NCBI GenBank assembly: GCA_028821265.1
Contig: JAPPGU010000018.1
Coordinates: 19,535 to 83,534, forward strand
Direction: 5' to 3'
DNA: 64,000 nt
Source of the DNA: a bacterium
GTDB lineage: Bacteria; Actinomycetota; Acidimicrobiia; Spongiisociales; Spongiisociaceae
The notes beneath the pieces were generated by a model. The model was given only the letters and a program-made list of their open reading frames with translations. It was not told where the DNA came from and did no database searches. Of this stretch, positions 19,185 through 28,526 are shown one piece after another. How positions within the stretch are numbered: the stretch's first letter is position 1; the number at the start of each line of letters is the position of its first letter. The position numbers and the translations under genes were made by a program.

Positions 19185-19775
19185 CTAGCAAATCCCCGGT
19201 GACGGATCCGCCAGGGACTTCAGGTCCAATGCCAGTCCGGCCACCATCAGGTAGGCCTTGTCCGCCCTTGACGCGACCAGTTGGTTCACTCGGCCCAGCA
19301 CGTCCCGGTACTCCCTTCCGAGCGGTGATGCGGGCACGATGCCTTGGCCGACCTCGTTGCTGACCAGGATCCACCTGCCGTCCGCGGCGTCTATCAGGTC
19401 GAGCAGGCGCCCCACCGTCTCGAGGACCGCGCCCTCGGTATCGGAGGCCTCCTCATCCTGGAGGAGGAGGTTGCTCACCCACAGGGTCAGGCAGTCGAGG
19501 ACGAACGTGTCGTAGCGATCGATGAGGGGCCGGACCGCCCTGGTGACATGGATCGGCTCCTCGAGGGTGTCCCAATGCTCCGGCCGGTAGCGCCGGTGAG
19601 CGGCGATGCGCTTCTGCATCGCCTCGTCAAGCGCTTCGGCGGTGGCGATGAAGAGCACCCTGCCCCCGTCCCGCGCCAAGCGTTCCGCCGTGGTGCTCTT
19701 TCCGGAGCGAGCCCCGCCGAGGATGAGTAGCAGCTCGCCGGGGCGAGCTGCGGTGCGGTCCGAGCCGTCAGGCAT
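19185..19775 (-). CDS. cobU: Adenosylcobinamide kinase / adenosylcobinamide-phosphate guanylyltransferase
   Basis: LILGGARSGKSTTAERLA, LDCLTLWVSNLL, SNEVGQGIVP. Confidence 0.9.
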   Translation of the reverse strand: MPDGSDRTAARPGELLLILGGARSGKSTTAERLARDGGRVLFIATAEALDEAMQKRIAAHRRYRPEHWDTLEEPIHVTRAVRPLIDRYDTFVLDCLTLWVSNLLLQDEEASDTEGAVLETVGRLLDLIDAADGRWILVSNEVGQGIVPASPLGREYRDVLGRVNQLVASRADKAYLMVAGLALDLKSLADPSPGIC

Positions 19776-20406
19776 CGAAGCCCGGCCCCAGATGGCTGGT
19801 GTCGTTGAGCAGGTCGATGGTCGCTCCGCCCTCGTCGAACGTGGTGATGACGGACAGCCCGGCGTTCGACAACCGGAGCCTCCACATCGATTCGACCGGC
19901 AGCCCGAGCATCGAGACCATCATGGCGCGCAGGGTGCCTCCGTGGGAAACCACCAGGATGTTCCCATCGGTTCCGGCGTGCCGCTCCGCGATTCGGGCCG
20001 CCGCGCCGGCTGCCCGGGCAAACAGCTCCAGGTCGCTCTCCCCTCCCGGGGGTGCGAATGCCGGCCTCTCGTCGAACAACTCCGCCAACATGGCGGGATA
20101 CCGGAGTTGCAGCTCCTCGTAGGTCATCCCCTCCCACTCGCCGAAGCCCTTCTCCCTCAGGTCGCGCCGGTAGACGATCGGCGTGTCCCGGCGGCCCATG
20201 ACGGGTGCGGCCGTTTCTGCCGCCCGGCGAAGGTCGCTCGAGTAGGCCGCCTCGAAGGACACCGGAGCCAGTCGAGCCGCCACCGCCTCCGCCTGCTCCC
20301 GGCCCTCCTGGTTCAGAGGCGGGTCGGATTGGCCCTGTGCCCGCCCGACCCGGTTCCACTCCGTCTCACCATGGCGCACGAGGAACCACCTAAGCATGTG
20401 CGTCAT
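19768..20406 (-). CDS. cobC: Histidine phosphatase family protein, probable alpha-ribazole phosphatase
   Basis: VRHGETEWNRVGRAQGQSDPPL; within cob operon. Confidence 0.75.
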   Translation of the reverse strand: MTHMLRWFLVRHGETEWNRVGRAQGQSDPPLNQEGREQAEAVAARLAPVSFEAAYSSDLRRAAETAAPVMGRRDTPIVYRRDLREKGFGEWEGMTYEELQLRYPAMLAELFDERPAFAPPGGESDLELFARAAGAAARIAERHAGTDGNILVVSHGGTLRAMMVSMLGLPVESMWRLRLSNAGLSVITTFDEGGATIDLLNDTSHLGPGFDA

Positions 20407-20481
20407 CCGGGATGCCGCCCCGTGCGATCGTTTGCCGGGTGCCGGCCGCCCTTCCTCTCGAGAATGACCAAGACGGCCGGC

Positions 20482-21975
20482 TCATCTCGGGCGCCCAAGA
20501 GCGACCGAGGAGGCACTGAACAGCGCGTCTACGTCGAGGGCGGCCTCCAGGGAGGAAGCCACCTCGTCGAGGGCTTCCTCCACCATGGTCCCGAAGTCGA
20601 GGTCGGGATCGGCGGCGACTCCGAGGCGGGCCAGCCAGGCCCGCCGGTATCCGTCGCTGGCGAAGAGCCCATGCAGGTGAACGCCACCGACCCGTCCGTT
20701 CGGGCTCTGCGCGCCGTCGGGGCCTTCGGTGATGTGCAGCAGGGGCCGGTCGAGATCGGGGCCGGTTACGCGGCCGTTGTGGATCTCGTAGCCGTGGACG
20801 GACGCACCGGACAGAGCGCATCGGCCCGCAGCCTCCCGGACGATCTTGGTGTCCGCCATGGTGGTCTCGATGTCGAGCAGCCCGAAGCCCGCCACGCTGC
20901 GGGCGGGTCCGTCCACACCGTTCGGGTCGTGGACCGCCCGTCCCAGCATCTGCATCCCGCCGCAGATGCCGAGTACCCGTCCGCCCCCGCGGGCATGGGC
21001 GATGATGTCGTGGTCCCACCCCTGCTCCCTGCAGAAGTCCAGATCGCCGATCGTCGACTTGGTGCCCGGTAGCAGGATGAGGTCGACATCCCTCGGGATC
21101 GGTCGGCCCGGCCGGATGAGCAGGCACTCCACGCCGGGCTCCGAGAGGAGGGGATCCAGGTCGTCGTGGTTGGCGATGCGGCCGAGCAGGGGAACCGCCA
21201 CCCGGAGGGGGCCCGGATCGCCCGAGGACCGGGTCGCCGAGGCAACCGATTCGGGCAGGGCCACCGCGTCCTCCGAGGGCAGGCGGGCCGCCGCGGCTAT
21301 CCAGGGGACCACGCCGAAGCACTTCCAGCCGGTGCGCCTCTCGATCAGCTCCACGCCGGGTTCGAATATGCGCCGGGCTCCCCGGAACTTGTTGACCACG
21401 AACCCGGCCACCATCGCCGCATCGGCCGGGTCAAGCACCGCGTGTGTGCCCACGAGCGAGGCGATCACCCCGCCCCGGTCGATGTCGCCGACGATGCAGA
21501 CCGGCACGCCGGCCCGGCGGGCGAAGCCCATGTTGGCGATGTCATGGTTGCGGAGGTTGGTCTCGGCCGGGCTCCCCGCACCCTCCACGATGACGAGGTC
21601 GTGGGTGGCGACCAGCCCGTTGAAGCTGTCGATGACCACGTCGAGCAACCCGCCGCGGTCACCGATGTAGTCACCCGGTTCGAGGAGGCCGTACGGCTCC
21701 CCGCGCACGATCAACTGGGCCGTACGGTCGGACTGCGGCTTGATCAGGACCGGGTTCAGATCGGGGCGCGCCGGGACCCCCGCGGCGCGGGCCTGTAGGG
21801 CCTGGGCGCGGCCGATCTCGCCACCGCCCGGACACGCCGCAGCGTTGTTGGACATGTTCTGGGGCTTGAAGGGCGACACGGTCATGCCGCGCCGGACGGC
21901 AAGGCGGCAGAGCCCTGCCACGATCAGGGACTTGCCGGCGCTCGAGGCGGTCCCCTGGATCATGATGGCGCGCAT
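20482..21975 (-). CDS. cobQ: Cobyric acid synthase
   Basis: IMIQGTASSAGKSLIVAGLCR, PFKPQNMSNNA, LPGTKSTIGDL, GICGGMQMLG. Confidence 0.95.
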   Translation of the reverse strand: MRAIMIQGTASSAGKSLIVAGLCRLAVRRGMTVSPFKPQNMSNNAAACPGGGEIGRAQALQARAAGVPARPDLNPVLIKPQSDRTAQLIVRGEPYGLLEPGDYIGDRGGLLDVVIDSFNGLVATHDLVIVEGAGSPAETNLRNHDIANMGFARRAGVPVCIVGDIDRGGVIASLVGTHAVLDPADAAMVAGFVVNKFRGARRIFEPGVELIERRTGWKCFGVVPWIAAAARLPSEDAVALPESVASATRSSGDPGPLRVAVPLLGRIANHDDLDPLLSEPGVECLLIRPGRPIPRDVDLILLPGTKSTIGDLDFCREQGWDHDIIAHARGGGRVLGICGGMQMLGRAVHDPNGVDGPARSVAGFGLLDIETTMADTKIVREAAGRCALSGASVHGYEIHNGRVTGPDLDRPLLHITEGPDGAQSPNGRVGGVHLHGLFASDGYRRAWLARLGVAADPDLDFGTMVEEALDEVASSLEAALDVDALFSASSVALGRPR

Positions 21976-22000
21976 GGACGGACAGGTTATCTGTCGGTGG

Positions 22001-23086
22001 TCAGTGGACAGAGGTCAACGATCGACCGAGGACGTCGGTCAAGGCAGCGATCAGACGGCGGCTGTCCTGCGTCCCTCTCACGCCTATCCGGATGTGGCCG
22101 GGCATACCGAACGACGTGCAGTCGCGGACGCAGACCCGGTGGCGTCTCAGCAGCTCAAGGCGGAGAGCCGTGGCGTTTCCGACCTCGACCAGCAGAAAGT
22201 TGGCACTCGGGGGCGTACACGCCAGGCCGAGGCCACGAAACTCTCGCACCAGGTACTCCCGGGCGGCCCTTACGACCAGTCGGCCCTTCTCCACGTGGTC
22301 CGGGTCGTCCAGGGCGGCAACGCCCGCCGCCTGGGCGACCGCGTTCACGCTCCACGTGTACTGGAAACGCCTCACTTCCCCCACCATCCGGGCCGGCGCC
22401 ACCATGTAGCCGAGGCGTAGGCCGGGGAGCCCGTGCTGCTTGGTCATGGAGCGAACCAGCGCCACGTTGCCGACCTCCAGCAGGGGCGCCGTATCCCAGC
22501 GCTCGTCTACGAAGGACGCGTAGGCCTCGTCCACCACCAGCAGCCCGTCGTCCCCCACCGCCCGGGCACAGGCCTCGACCTCGCTGCGTTCCAGATACGT
22601 TCCGGTCGGATTGTTGGGGTTGCAGATGAAGGCCAGCGCGGGCTGCAGCTCAGCAAGGAGATGCGTGGCTTCCGCTATGTCCCAGCGGAAATCCCTTTCA
22701 GGGGCGGCCCGGATGGGAAGCGGCTCGACGTGCTGAAGGCGGCAGGCCGCCTCGTACTCGCCGAAGGTCGGAGCGAACACCGCCGCGGCGTGACCCCTGC
22801 GGAGCCGTGCGCTCGCGACGAGGTGAATCAGTTCCGTCGATCCGTTTCCCGCCAGAATGCGGTCCGGTGGAACCCCGAGATGCGCGCTCAGAGCGTTACG
22901 CAGTTCGGTGCACTCGGGATCCGGGTAGGCGGACAGGTCGACCCTCCGGATAGCCTCGGTCACCCGCGGGGAGATGCCAAGGGGGTTGATGCTGGCGCTG
23001 AAGTCCACCACCTCGTCGGGACGCAGACCGAGAGCCTTCAACTCGACGACGTCCAGACCGCCATGGACCGGGCGGGAGTCCGGCAT
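22001..23086 (-). CDS. PLP-dependent aminotransferase, threonine-phosphate decarboxylase (CobD)/HisC-like
   Basis: VVDFSASINPLGISPRV, AFICNPNNPTGTYL, SMTKQHGLPGLRLGY; operon context; start inferred at 23086. Confidence 0.8.
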   Translation of the reverse strand: MPDSRPVHGGLDVVELKALGLRPDEVVDFSASINPLGISPRVTEAIRRVDLSAYPDPECTELRNALSAHLGVPPDRILAGNGSTELIHLVASARLRRGHAAAVFAPTFGEYEAACRLQHVEPLPIRAAPERDFRWDIAEATHLLAELQPALAFICNPNNPTGTYLERSEVEACARAVGDDGLLVVDEAYASFVDERWDTAPLLEVGNVALVRSMTKQHGLPGLRLGYMVAPARMVGEVRRFQYTWSVNAVAQAAGVAALDDPDHVEKGRLVVRAAREYLVREFRGLGLACTPPSANFLLVEVGNATALRLELLRRHRVCVRDCTSFGMPGHIRIGVRGTQDSRRLIAALTDVLGRSLTSVH

Positions 23087-23092
23087 CTCCAG

Positions 23093-23193
23093 GGAGGGTG
23101 CTGAAAAAGACGGGGATAACTTGGCCCCCGATGACTTGAACTGTGGTCTCATTGCCAGATAACGGGCCAACTGGACATTTTTCAGTACCCTCC
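23093..23193. mobile_element. MITE-like or IS-remnant short element with imperfect terminal inverted repeats
   Basis: GGAGGGTGCTGAAAAAGACGGGGATAACTTGGCC at left; reverse complement of right end is GGAGGGTACTGAAAAATGTCCAGTTGGCC. Confidence 0.5.
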
Positions 23194-24149
23194 TATCCCC
23201 AGACCCATCCGCGGAAGGCGAGCACGCCAACCATCACCGGCAGCGCCACCGCCGCCACCGCGTACCCGAGCCGGACACCGGCGCCGATGTCAGAAGGGCC
23301 GGGATCCCTCAGCCCATCCCCGATCCGGTAGTGACCGGGTTTCTCGAGCACCACCCCCAGCAGCCCGGCCGCCGCACCGATCGTCCAACCCGCGTTCGGG
23401 CTCGCCGTCAACCGGCGGTCCCGCATTGCGATCCGCCATCCCCGACGTGCCGGCTTGTCGCAGAACGACCTCCCGGCAACCAGCATCAGCAGAGCGCTCA
23501 GCCGGGCCGGGATCAGGTTGACCAGATCGTCGAGCCTGGCAGCGGCCTTGCCGACGTACTCGTACCTGCCCCGGTAGCCGATCATGCTGTCCAGGGTGTT
23601 GATCGCCCGGTAGGCGAAGGCGCCCGGCAGGCCGAACAGGGCGAAGGCCAGCCACGGCCCGACGAAGCTGTCCGTGGTGTTCTCCGCCACGGACTCGATG
23701 GCCGCCATCGCCACCAGAGGGGGCGCCAGCGCCCGCGTATCGCGGCTGACCAGGCTGCGCAGGCTCCGCCGGGCACCCGGGTCATCCCCCGACTCCATGG
23801 CCGAGCGTGTCCTGTTGGCCGCACGCCCCAGCTCCCTGACCGCGAACGTGGTGCTGAGCAGGACGGACCCCACTAACACATAGGCGATCGGTCCGAACTG
23901 GCGTAGGGCAGAGGTGGCGAGCCAGGCAACGCCGCCGGAAACGGCGGGCACGAGGACGGCCATCCCGACGCCGGCGACCAGCGATGGCGCCCTGCGACCG
24001 GGACCGGGCGAGAGCCGTTCGAGCCAAGCGATCAGCTTGCCCATCCAGACCACCGGGTGGATGGCGGACGGCGCCTCCCGGGCCACGAGGTCCACCAGGA
24101 TCGCAACGACCAGGGTCACCGCTTCTATACGCCAATCGCCCCACCACAT
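23193..24149 (-). CDS. cbiB: Adenosylcobinamide-phosphate synthase
   Basis: HPVVWMGKLIAWLERL, ESVAENTTDSFVGPWLAFALFGLPGAFAYRAINTLDSMIGYR. Confidence 0.9.
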   Translation of the reverse strand: MWWGDWRIEAVTLVVAILVDLVAREAPSAIHPVVWMGKLIAWLERLSPGPGRRAPSLVAGVGMAVLVPAVSGGVAWLATSALRQFGPIAYVLVGSVLLSTTFAVRELGRAANRTRSAMESGDDPGARRSLRSLVSRDTRALAPPLVAMAAIESVAENTTDSFVGPWLAFALFGLPGAFAYRAINTLDSMIGYRGRYEYVGKAAARLDDLVNLIPARLSALLMLVAGRSFCDKPARRGWRIAMRDRRLTASPNAGWTIGAAAGLLGVVLEKPGHYRIGDGLRDPGPSDIGAGVRLGYAVAAVALPVMVGVLAFRGWVWG

Positions 24150-24159
24150 CCGGCCGGCC

Positions 24160-25011
24160 TCAGACAGTTATGCCAAGGAGAGCGAGAAACAGCGAAACGA
24201 GCGCCCCCGGATCTCGCTGGGTGAGAACCACCGCCAGCGCGAGCACCACGGCTTCGCTCGTTTCGCAGGCGGCGCCGTAGACGTCACCGGTCACCCCGCC
24301 GATACGTCGCTTCGCCCACGCCCCGACCGCCCAGGCGACAAGGCCCGCCGCCAGCCCCAGCAGTAAACCAACCGGACCCGTCAGGATCACGGTTGCCAAC
24401 AGGGCTACGGCCGAACCGACCACCAGGCTCCGCCGGCTGCCGCCGCGGAGGAACGGCGCACCGAGGCCCTCGTGCCGCACGTAGGGGAACCGGTCCATCA
24501 CGACCAGGATGGCCCAACGGGAGAGGCAGGGAACCAGCACGATCGTCCAGAGCCGGCTCTCGCCGGGTAGCGCGGCCAGCGCGGAGACTTTGGCGAACAG
24601 GAGGAGGACGACAGCGACGACCCCGAAGGCGCCAACGTGGGGATCCCTCAGAATCTCCAGCCGCCGCTCCCGGTCGTGCCCACCCGCCAGGGCATCGCAG
24701 GTGTCCATCAAGCCGTCCAAGTGGAGACAGCGCGTCAACAGAGCCAGGGCGGCTACGAGCACCACTCCCTCCAGGAAGAACGGAAACTCCCGGCGCCCGA
24801 TCAGTAGGAACTCGAGTTCACCGCCGTCCGCCGAGATCCAGGGAATCACATACGCCAGGCGGAACAACACGTCCACCCCGGCGACGATCACCCCCAGCAG
24901 GAGCCCCACGACCGGGAACCAGGAGGGCGCCCTCGACAGGTCGGCGGCAGGGCTCCGTCGGGCTGCGGGAAAGATCGTCAGGAAACCGATGGCGGCGCGC
25001 AGTCCCGTCAT
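24160..25011 (-). CDS. cobS: Adenosylcobinamide-GDP ribazoletransferase (cobalamin synthase)
   Basis: AIGFLTIFPA, HLDGLMDTCDALAGGHDRERRLEILRDPHVGAFGVVAVV. Confidence 0.9.
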   Translation of the reverse strand: MTGLRAAIGFLTIFPAARRSPAADLSRAPSWFPVVGLLLGVIVAGVDVLFRLAYVIPWISADGGELEFLLIGRREFPFFLEGVVLVAALALLTRCLHLDGLMDTCDALAGGHDRERRLEILRDPHVGAFGVVAVVLLLFAKVSALAALPGESRLWTIVLVPCLSRWAILVVMDRFPYVRHEGLGAPFLRGGSRRSLVVGSAVALLATVILTGPVGLLLGLAAGLVAWAVGAWAKRRIGGVTGDVYGAACETSEAVVLALAVVLTQRDPGALVSLFLALLGITV

Positions 25012-26114
25012 CCCCCTGCCTCCTCCAACGCCGAATCGTCGGCGGTGCGGTCCGAGACGCCCGCCTCCCCGAACGTGGCCATCCCGGCGAGACACGCCGC
25101 GGCCGCTTCGATGATGCCCATGGCCAGGACCGCGCCCGTTCCCTCGCCGAGCCGCATCCCCAGATCCAGGAGGGGATCGAGTCGCATGTGAGCCAGCACG
25201 GCCCGATGGCCCTTCTCGGCGGAGCGGTGGGAGGCGATCAGGTAGTCACGGACCGCCGGGCTCAGGCCGTAGGCGATGAGAGCGGCCGCTCCCGAGATGA
25301 ACCCGTCGAGCACGACCGCCCGCCGCTCGGAGGCCGCCCCCAGCACCACTCCGGCGAGCACGCCGATCTCGAGCCCGCCGACCCTGGCAAGCACGCCGAC
25401 CGGGTCGCCCGGGTCCGGGGCGTTGACCTCCAACGCCCGCGCGACCACGGACGCCTTATGGCGTAGCTCCTCGGGGCTGCGACCGGTGCCTTCCCCCGTT
25501 GTCTCGGCGGCGGGCCTACCGGTCAATGCGGCAGTGATGGCGCTGGAAGCGGTGGTATTGCCGATGCCCATATCCCCGGTCGCTATCAGGTCCGCGCCCG
25601 ACAACGCAACCTCCCTAGCCAGGGCCGCGCCGGCCTCGAGGCAGCGGACCGCTTGCTCCCAGGACATGGCCGGCCCCCGGCTCATGTCGGCCGTTCCACG
25701 CCCGATCCGCAGGTTCCGGAGTCCGGGCTGGTCGGGGAGCCGGGCCGCCGCGATCCCCGCATCCACGACTATCTGGCGCACGCCAGCCAGGCGCGCCATG
25801 ACGCTGATTGCCGCCCCGCCGGCCAGGAAGTTCTGAACCATCTGGGCGGTCACCGCCTGCGGGTAACCCGTGACTCCCTGGGCGACCACGCCGTGGTCGC
25901 CGGCCGCGACTATCACCGTCTTGCCTCGGATCGCCGGCCGCTCCACGCCGAAGATCCCGGCCAGCTGCACCGAGATGTCCTCCAGCCGACCCAGGCTGCC
26001 GGGGGGCTTGGTCAGGCTCAGCTGCCTCGCCTCGGCCCCTCCCATGGCCTTGGCATCGGCAGGGCCGATCCGCTCAAGGATCTCGGAAAGGGCTGGAGAG
26101 TCGCTCATGGGCAC
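25008..26114 (-). CDS. cobT: Nicotinate-nucleotide-dimethylbenzimidazole phosphoribosyltransferase
   Basis: AAGDHGVVAQGVTGYPQAVTAQMVQNFLAGGAAISV, GDMGIGNTTASSAI. Confidence 0.95.
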   Translation of the reverse strand: MPMSDSPALSEILERIGPADAKAMGGAEARQLSLTKPPGSLGRLEDISVQLAGIFGVERPAIRGKTVIVAAGDHGVVAQGVTGYPQAVTAQMVQNFLAGGAAISVMARLAGVRQIVVDAGIAAARLPDQPGLRNLRIGRGTADMSRGPAMSWEQAVRCLEAGAALAREVALSGADLIATGDMGIGNTTASSAITAALTGRPAAETTGEGTGRSPEELRHKASVVARALEVNAPDPGDPVGVLARVGGLEIGVLAGVVLGAASERRAVVLDGFISGAAALIAYGLSPAVRDYLIASHRSAEKGHRAVLAHMRLDPLLDLGMRLGEGTGAVLAMGIIEAAAACLAGMATFGEAGVSDRTADDSALEEAGG

Positions 26115-26164
26115 AACCTCTTCAAGAAACTACCTCCGACCACCGACCGCTATAGTACGTCTCG

Positions 26165-26295
26165 GCCCGGAGAGACAACCGGGTGCCATGGGGACCAGCG
26201 AAGTCCGGTGAGAGTCCGGCGCTGTCCCGCAACTGTCAAGCCTCCCTTCGGTGAGGACAAGTCAGGACGCCTGACCCATGGTCACGTATCAGCTC
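26165..26295 (+). ncRNA. Cobalamin (B12) riboswitch
   Basis: AAGTCCGGTGAGAGTCCGGCGCTGTCCCGCAACTGT core plus B12 box AAGTCAGGACGCCTGACC upstream of btuF. Confidence 0.92.
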
Positions 26296-26352
26296 TCGGA
26301 GGAAGGGTTGCTCGTGCAGGTTCCCGCCCAAGGGGACCCGACGATCTCTCTT

Positions 26353-26383
26353 CATCCTCCCTGATTCAGGAGGATGTTTTTTT
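26353..26383 (+). terminator. Rho-independent terminator / expression platform of B12 riboswitch
   Basis: CATCCTCC-CTGATTCA-GGAGGATG perfect 8-bp stem followed by T7. Confidence 0.85.
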
Positions 26384-27476
26384 GCGAGGAAAACACCTAC
26401 TTCAACTGCTCCTTGCCGCTCTGCTCCTGGTCGCGGGCGCGTGCGGCGGTGACACCGGGGACACCACCACGCAGCCTGAGGCTACGGCGGCGTCCACGAG
26501 TCCTACGACCCAGGCACCGACCACCACGGCTGCTACAACGACGACCGCGTCTCCCCCGACGACAGCTGCGGAACCAACAACGACAGCCGCCCCGACCACC
26601 ACGGAAGCACCCACCACGACGACCACCGTGGCTCCGACCACATCGACCACCGAGGCGCCCGCCTTCCCGGTCACCGTCGCAGGAGTTGTCATTCCGGAGC
26701 GGCCGGCAGCCATCGTCTCGCTGTCGCCCACGGCGACCGAGATGCTGTTCGCAGTGGGGGCCGGAGACCAGGTGATCGCGGTGGACGAGTTCTCCAACTA
26801 CCCACCCGAGGCGCCGGTCACCGAACTGAGCGGCTTCCGTCCCAACCTCGAGGCGATCGCCGCCTTCGGACCGGACCTGGTGGTGATGTCCGGGAACCCC
26901 GAGGAGATCGCCTCCGGCCTCGAAGCCCTGGGCATCCCGGTGCTCATCCACGAAGCTGCGCTGAGCCTGGACGACGCCTACCGCCAGATGCGCCAGACGG
27001 GGGCGGCCACGGGACACTCCGGCGCGGCCGAGGAACTCGTGGCCTCCATCCAGGATGAGATCGCCGGGTTGGTCGACCGGTACGCCGACCCCGACCTCGG
27101 CCTCACCTTCTACCACGAGATCTCGGACACCTTCTTCTCGGCCACCTCCAGCACCTTCATCGGCACCGTCTACAGCCTGTTCGGGCTGGAGAACATCGCG
27201 GATGCGGCCGATCCCGACGGGTACGGCTACCCGCAGCTGTCCGCCGAGTACATCCTCGAGGCGGACCCCGACATCATCTTCTACGGCTGCGCCGTGTGGT
27301 GCGGGACCAGCGTCGATTCCATCTCCGGACGGCCCGGCTGGGACGAGCTGCAGGCAGTCAGCAACGGGTACCTGTTCGAGGTCGACGACGACATCTCCAG
27401 CCGTTGGGGACCGAGGTTGATCGAGTTCGTCAGGCTCATCGGACAGACCCTCCAGACCCTGTCCGAGGCCGGTTGA
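26382..27476 (+). CDS. btuF: Cobalamin ABC transporter substrate-binding lipoprotein with Thr-rich linker
   Basis: TTG start after GGAGG; lipobox LLLVAGACGG; BtuF-like domain (PERPAAIVSLSPTATEMLFAVGAGDQVIAVDEFSNYP). Confidence 0.85.
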   Translation: MRGKHLLQLLLAALLLVAGACGGDTGDTTTQPEATAASTSPTTQAPTTTAATTTTASPPTTAAEPTTTAAPTTTEAPTTTTTVAPTTSTTEAPAFPVTVAGVVIPERPAAIVSLSPTATEMLFAVGAGDQVIAVDEFSNYPPEAPVTELSGFRPNLEAIAAFGPDLVVMSGNPEEIASGLEALGIPVLIHEAALSLDDAYRQMRQTGAATGHSGAAEELVASIQDEIAGLVDRYADPDLGLTFYHEISDTFFSATSSTFIGTVYSLFGLENIADAADPDGYGYPQLSAEYILEADPDIIFYGCAVWCGTSVDSISGRPGWDELQAVSNGYLFEVDDDISSRWGPRLIEFVRLIGQTLQTLSEAG

Positions 27477-27482
27477 GCATCG

Positions 27483-28526
27483 ATGGGCGAACCGGCCACC
27501 GGTCTCGAGCCTGTCCGCCTCCGGTGGGGGTGGCTGGCCACGATGCTGGCGGTGCTCCTGGGCGCGGTGCTGGCCGGGATCACGGTCGGACCCGCCGGAA
27601 TAGGCCCGGGGCAGGTAATCGGCGAGCTGCTCGGCGCCGGCCTGGCCGGGAGGCCCTCGACGCTCTCGTCGATCCAGCAGGCCATCATCTGGGAGATCCG
27701 CCTTCCCAGGGTGGCTCTCGGGGGCCTCGTGGGAGGCCTTCTATCCCTGGCCGGAGCTTCCTACCAGGGTGTCTTCCGGAATCCTCTGGCCGATCCCTAC
27801 CTCCTCGGGGTAGCCGCCGGTGGCGGTCTCGGGGCTACGGTGGTGATCGCCCTGGTTCCGGGGGCCGGCTCTTCACTGCTCCCGCTCGCCGCCTTCGTCG
27901 GCGCCTCGGTCGCCGTTGCCCTGACCTATGCGGTGGGCCGTTCGATGGGAGGGCGGAGCGCGGTCTCGCTCATCCTGGCCGGAGTGGCGGTGGCCGCCTT
28001 CTTCACAGCCGTCCAGACCTACATCCTGCAGCGCAACGCCGACACTATCCGCCAGGTCTACTCATGGATCCTCGGCCTGCTGGCGACTACCGGATGGCGT
28101 GAGGTGCTGGTTCTGGTCCCATATGCGGTCGTCTGCGGCGCCGGGCTGGTGTTGCACAGGCGGTTGCTGGACGTCATGAGCGTGGGGGACGAGGAGGTGG
28201 ACAGTCTGGGCATCTCAGCCCTACGGGTGAGGACCACGGTGGTGGTTCTCGCCACGCTGGCCACGGCCGCGGCCGTGGCGGTGAGCGGGCTGATCGGGTT
28301 CGTAGGCATCGTGATCCCCCATACCATCAGGCTGCTCGTAGGCGTCAGCTACCGATCCCTGATACCCATATCGGCGGTGGCCGGGGCGGCGTTCCTCATC
28401 CTTGCCGACCTGGCCGCCCGTACCGTGGCCAGCCCGGCGGAGCTCCCGATCGGGGTGATAACTGCCTTCGTCGGGGCACCCTTCTTCATGGTCGTGCTAC
28501 GCACCAGCCGGCGGTACGTGGCATGA
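27483..28526 (+). CDS. btuC: FecCD-family ABC transporter permease (cobalamin)
   Basis: LPRVALGGLVGGLLSLAGASYQGVFRNPLADPYLLG; riboswitch operon. Confidence 0.88.
   Translation: MGEPATGLEPVRLRWGWLATMLAVLLGAVLAGITVGPAGIGPGQVIGELLGAGLAGRPSTLSSIQQAIIWEIRLPRVALGGLVGGLLSLAGASYQGVFRNPLADPYLLGVAAGGGLGATVVIALVPGAGSSLLPLAAFVGASVAVALTYAVGRSMGGRSAVSLILAGVAVAAFFTAVQTYILQRNADTIRQVYSWILGLLATTGWREVLVLVPYAVVCGAGLVLHRRLLDVMSVGDEEVDSLGISALRVRTTVVVLATLATAAAVAVSGLIGFVGIVIPHTIRLLVGVSYRSLIPISAVAGAAFLILADLAARTVASPAELPIGVITAFVGAPFFMVVLRTSRRYVA

Noticed and set aside
26374-26775. ORF-track ATG at 26374 as the btuF start
   Set aside because: It is in a different frame from the lipobox and BtuF domain; the in-frame start with SD is TTG 26382.
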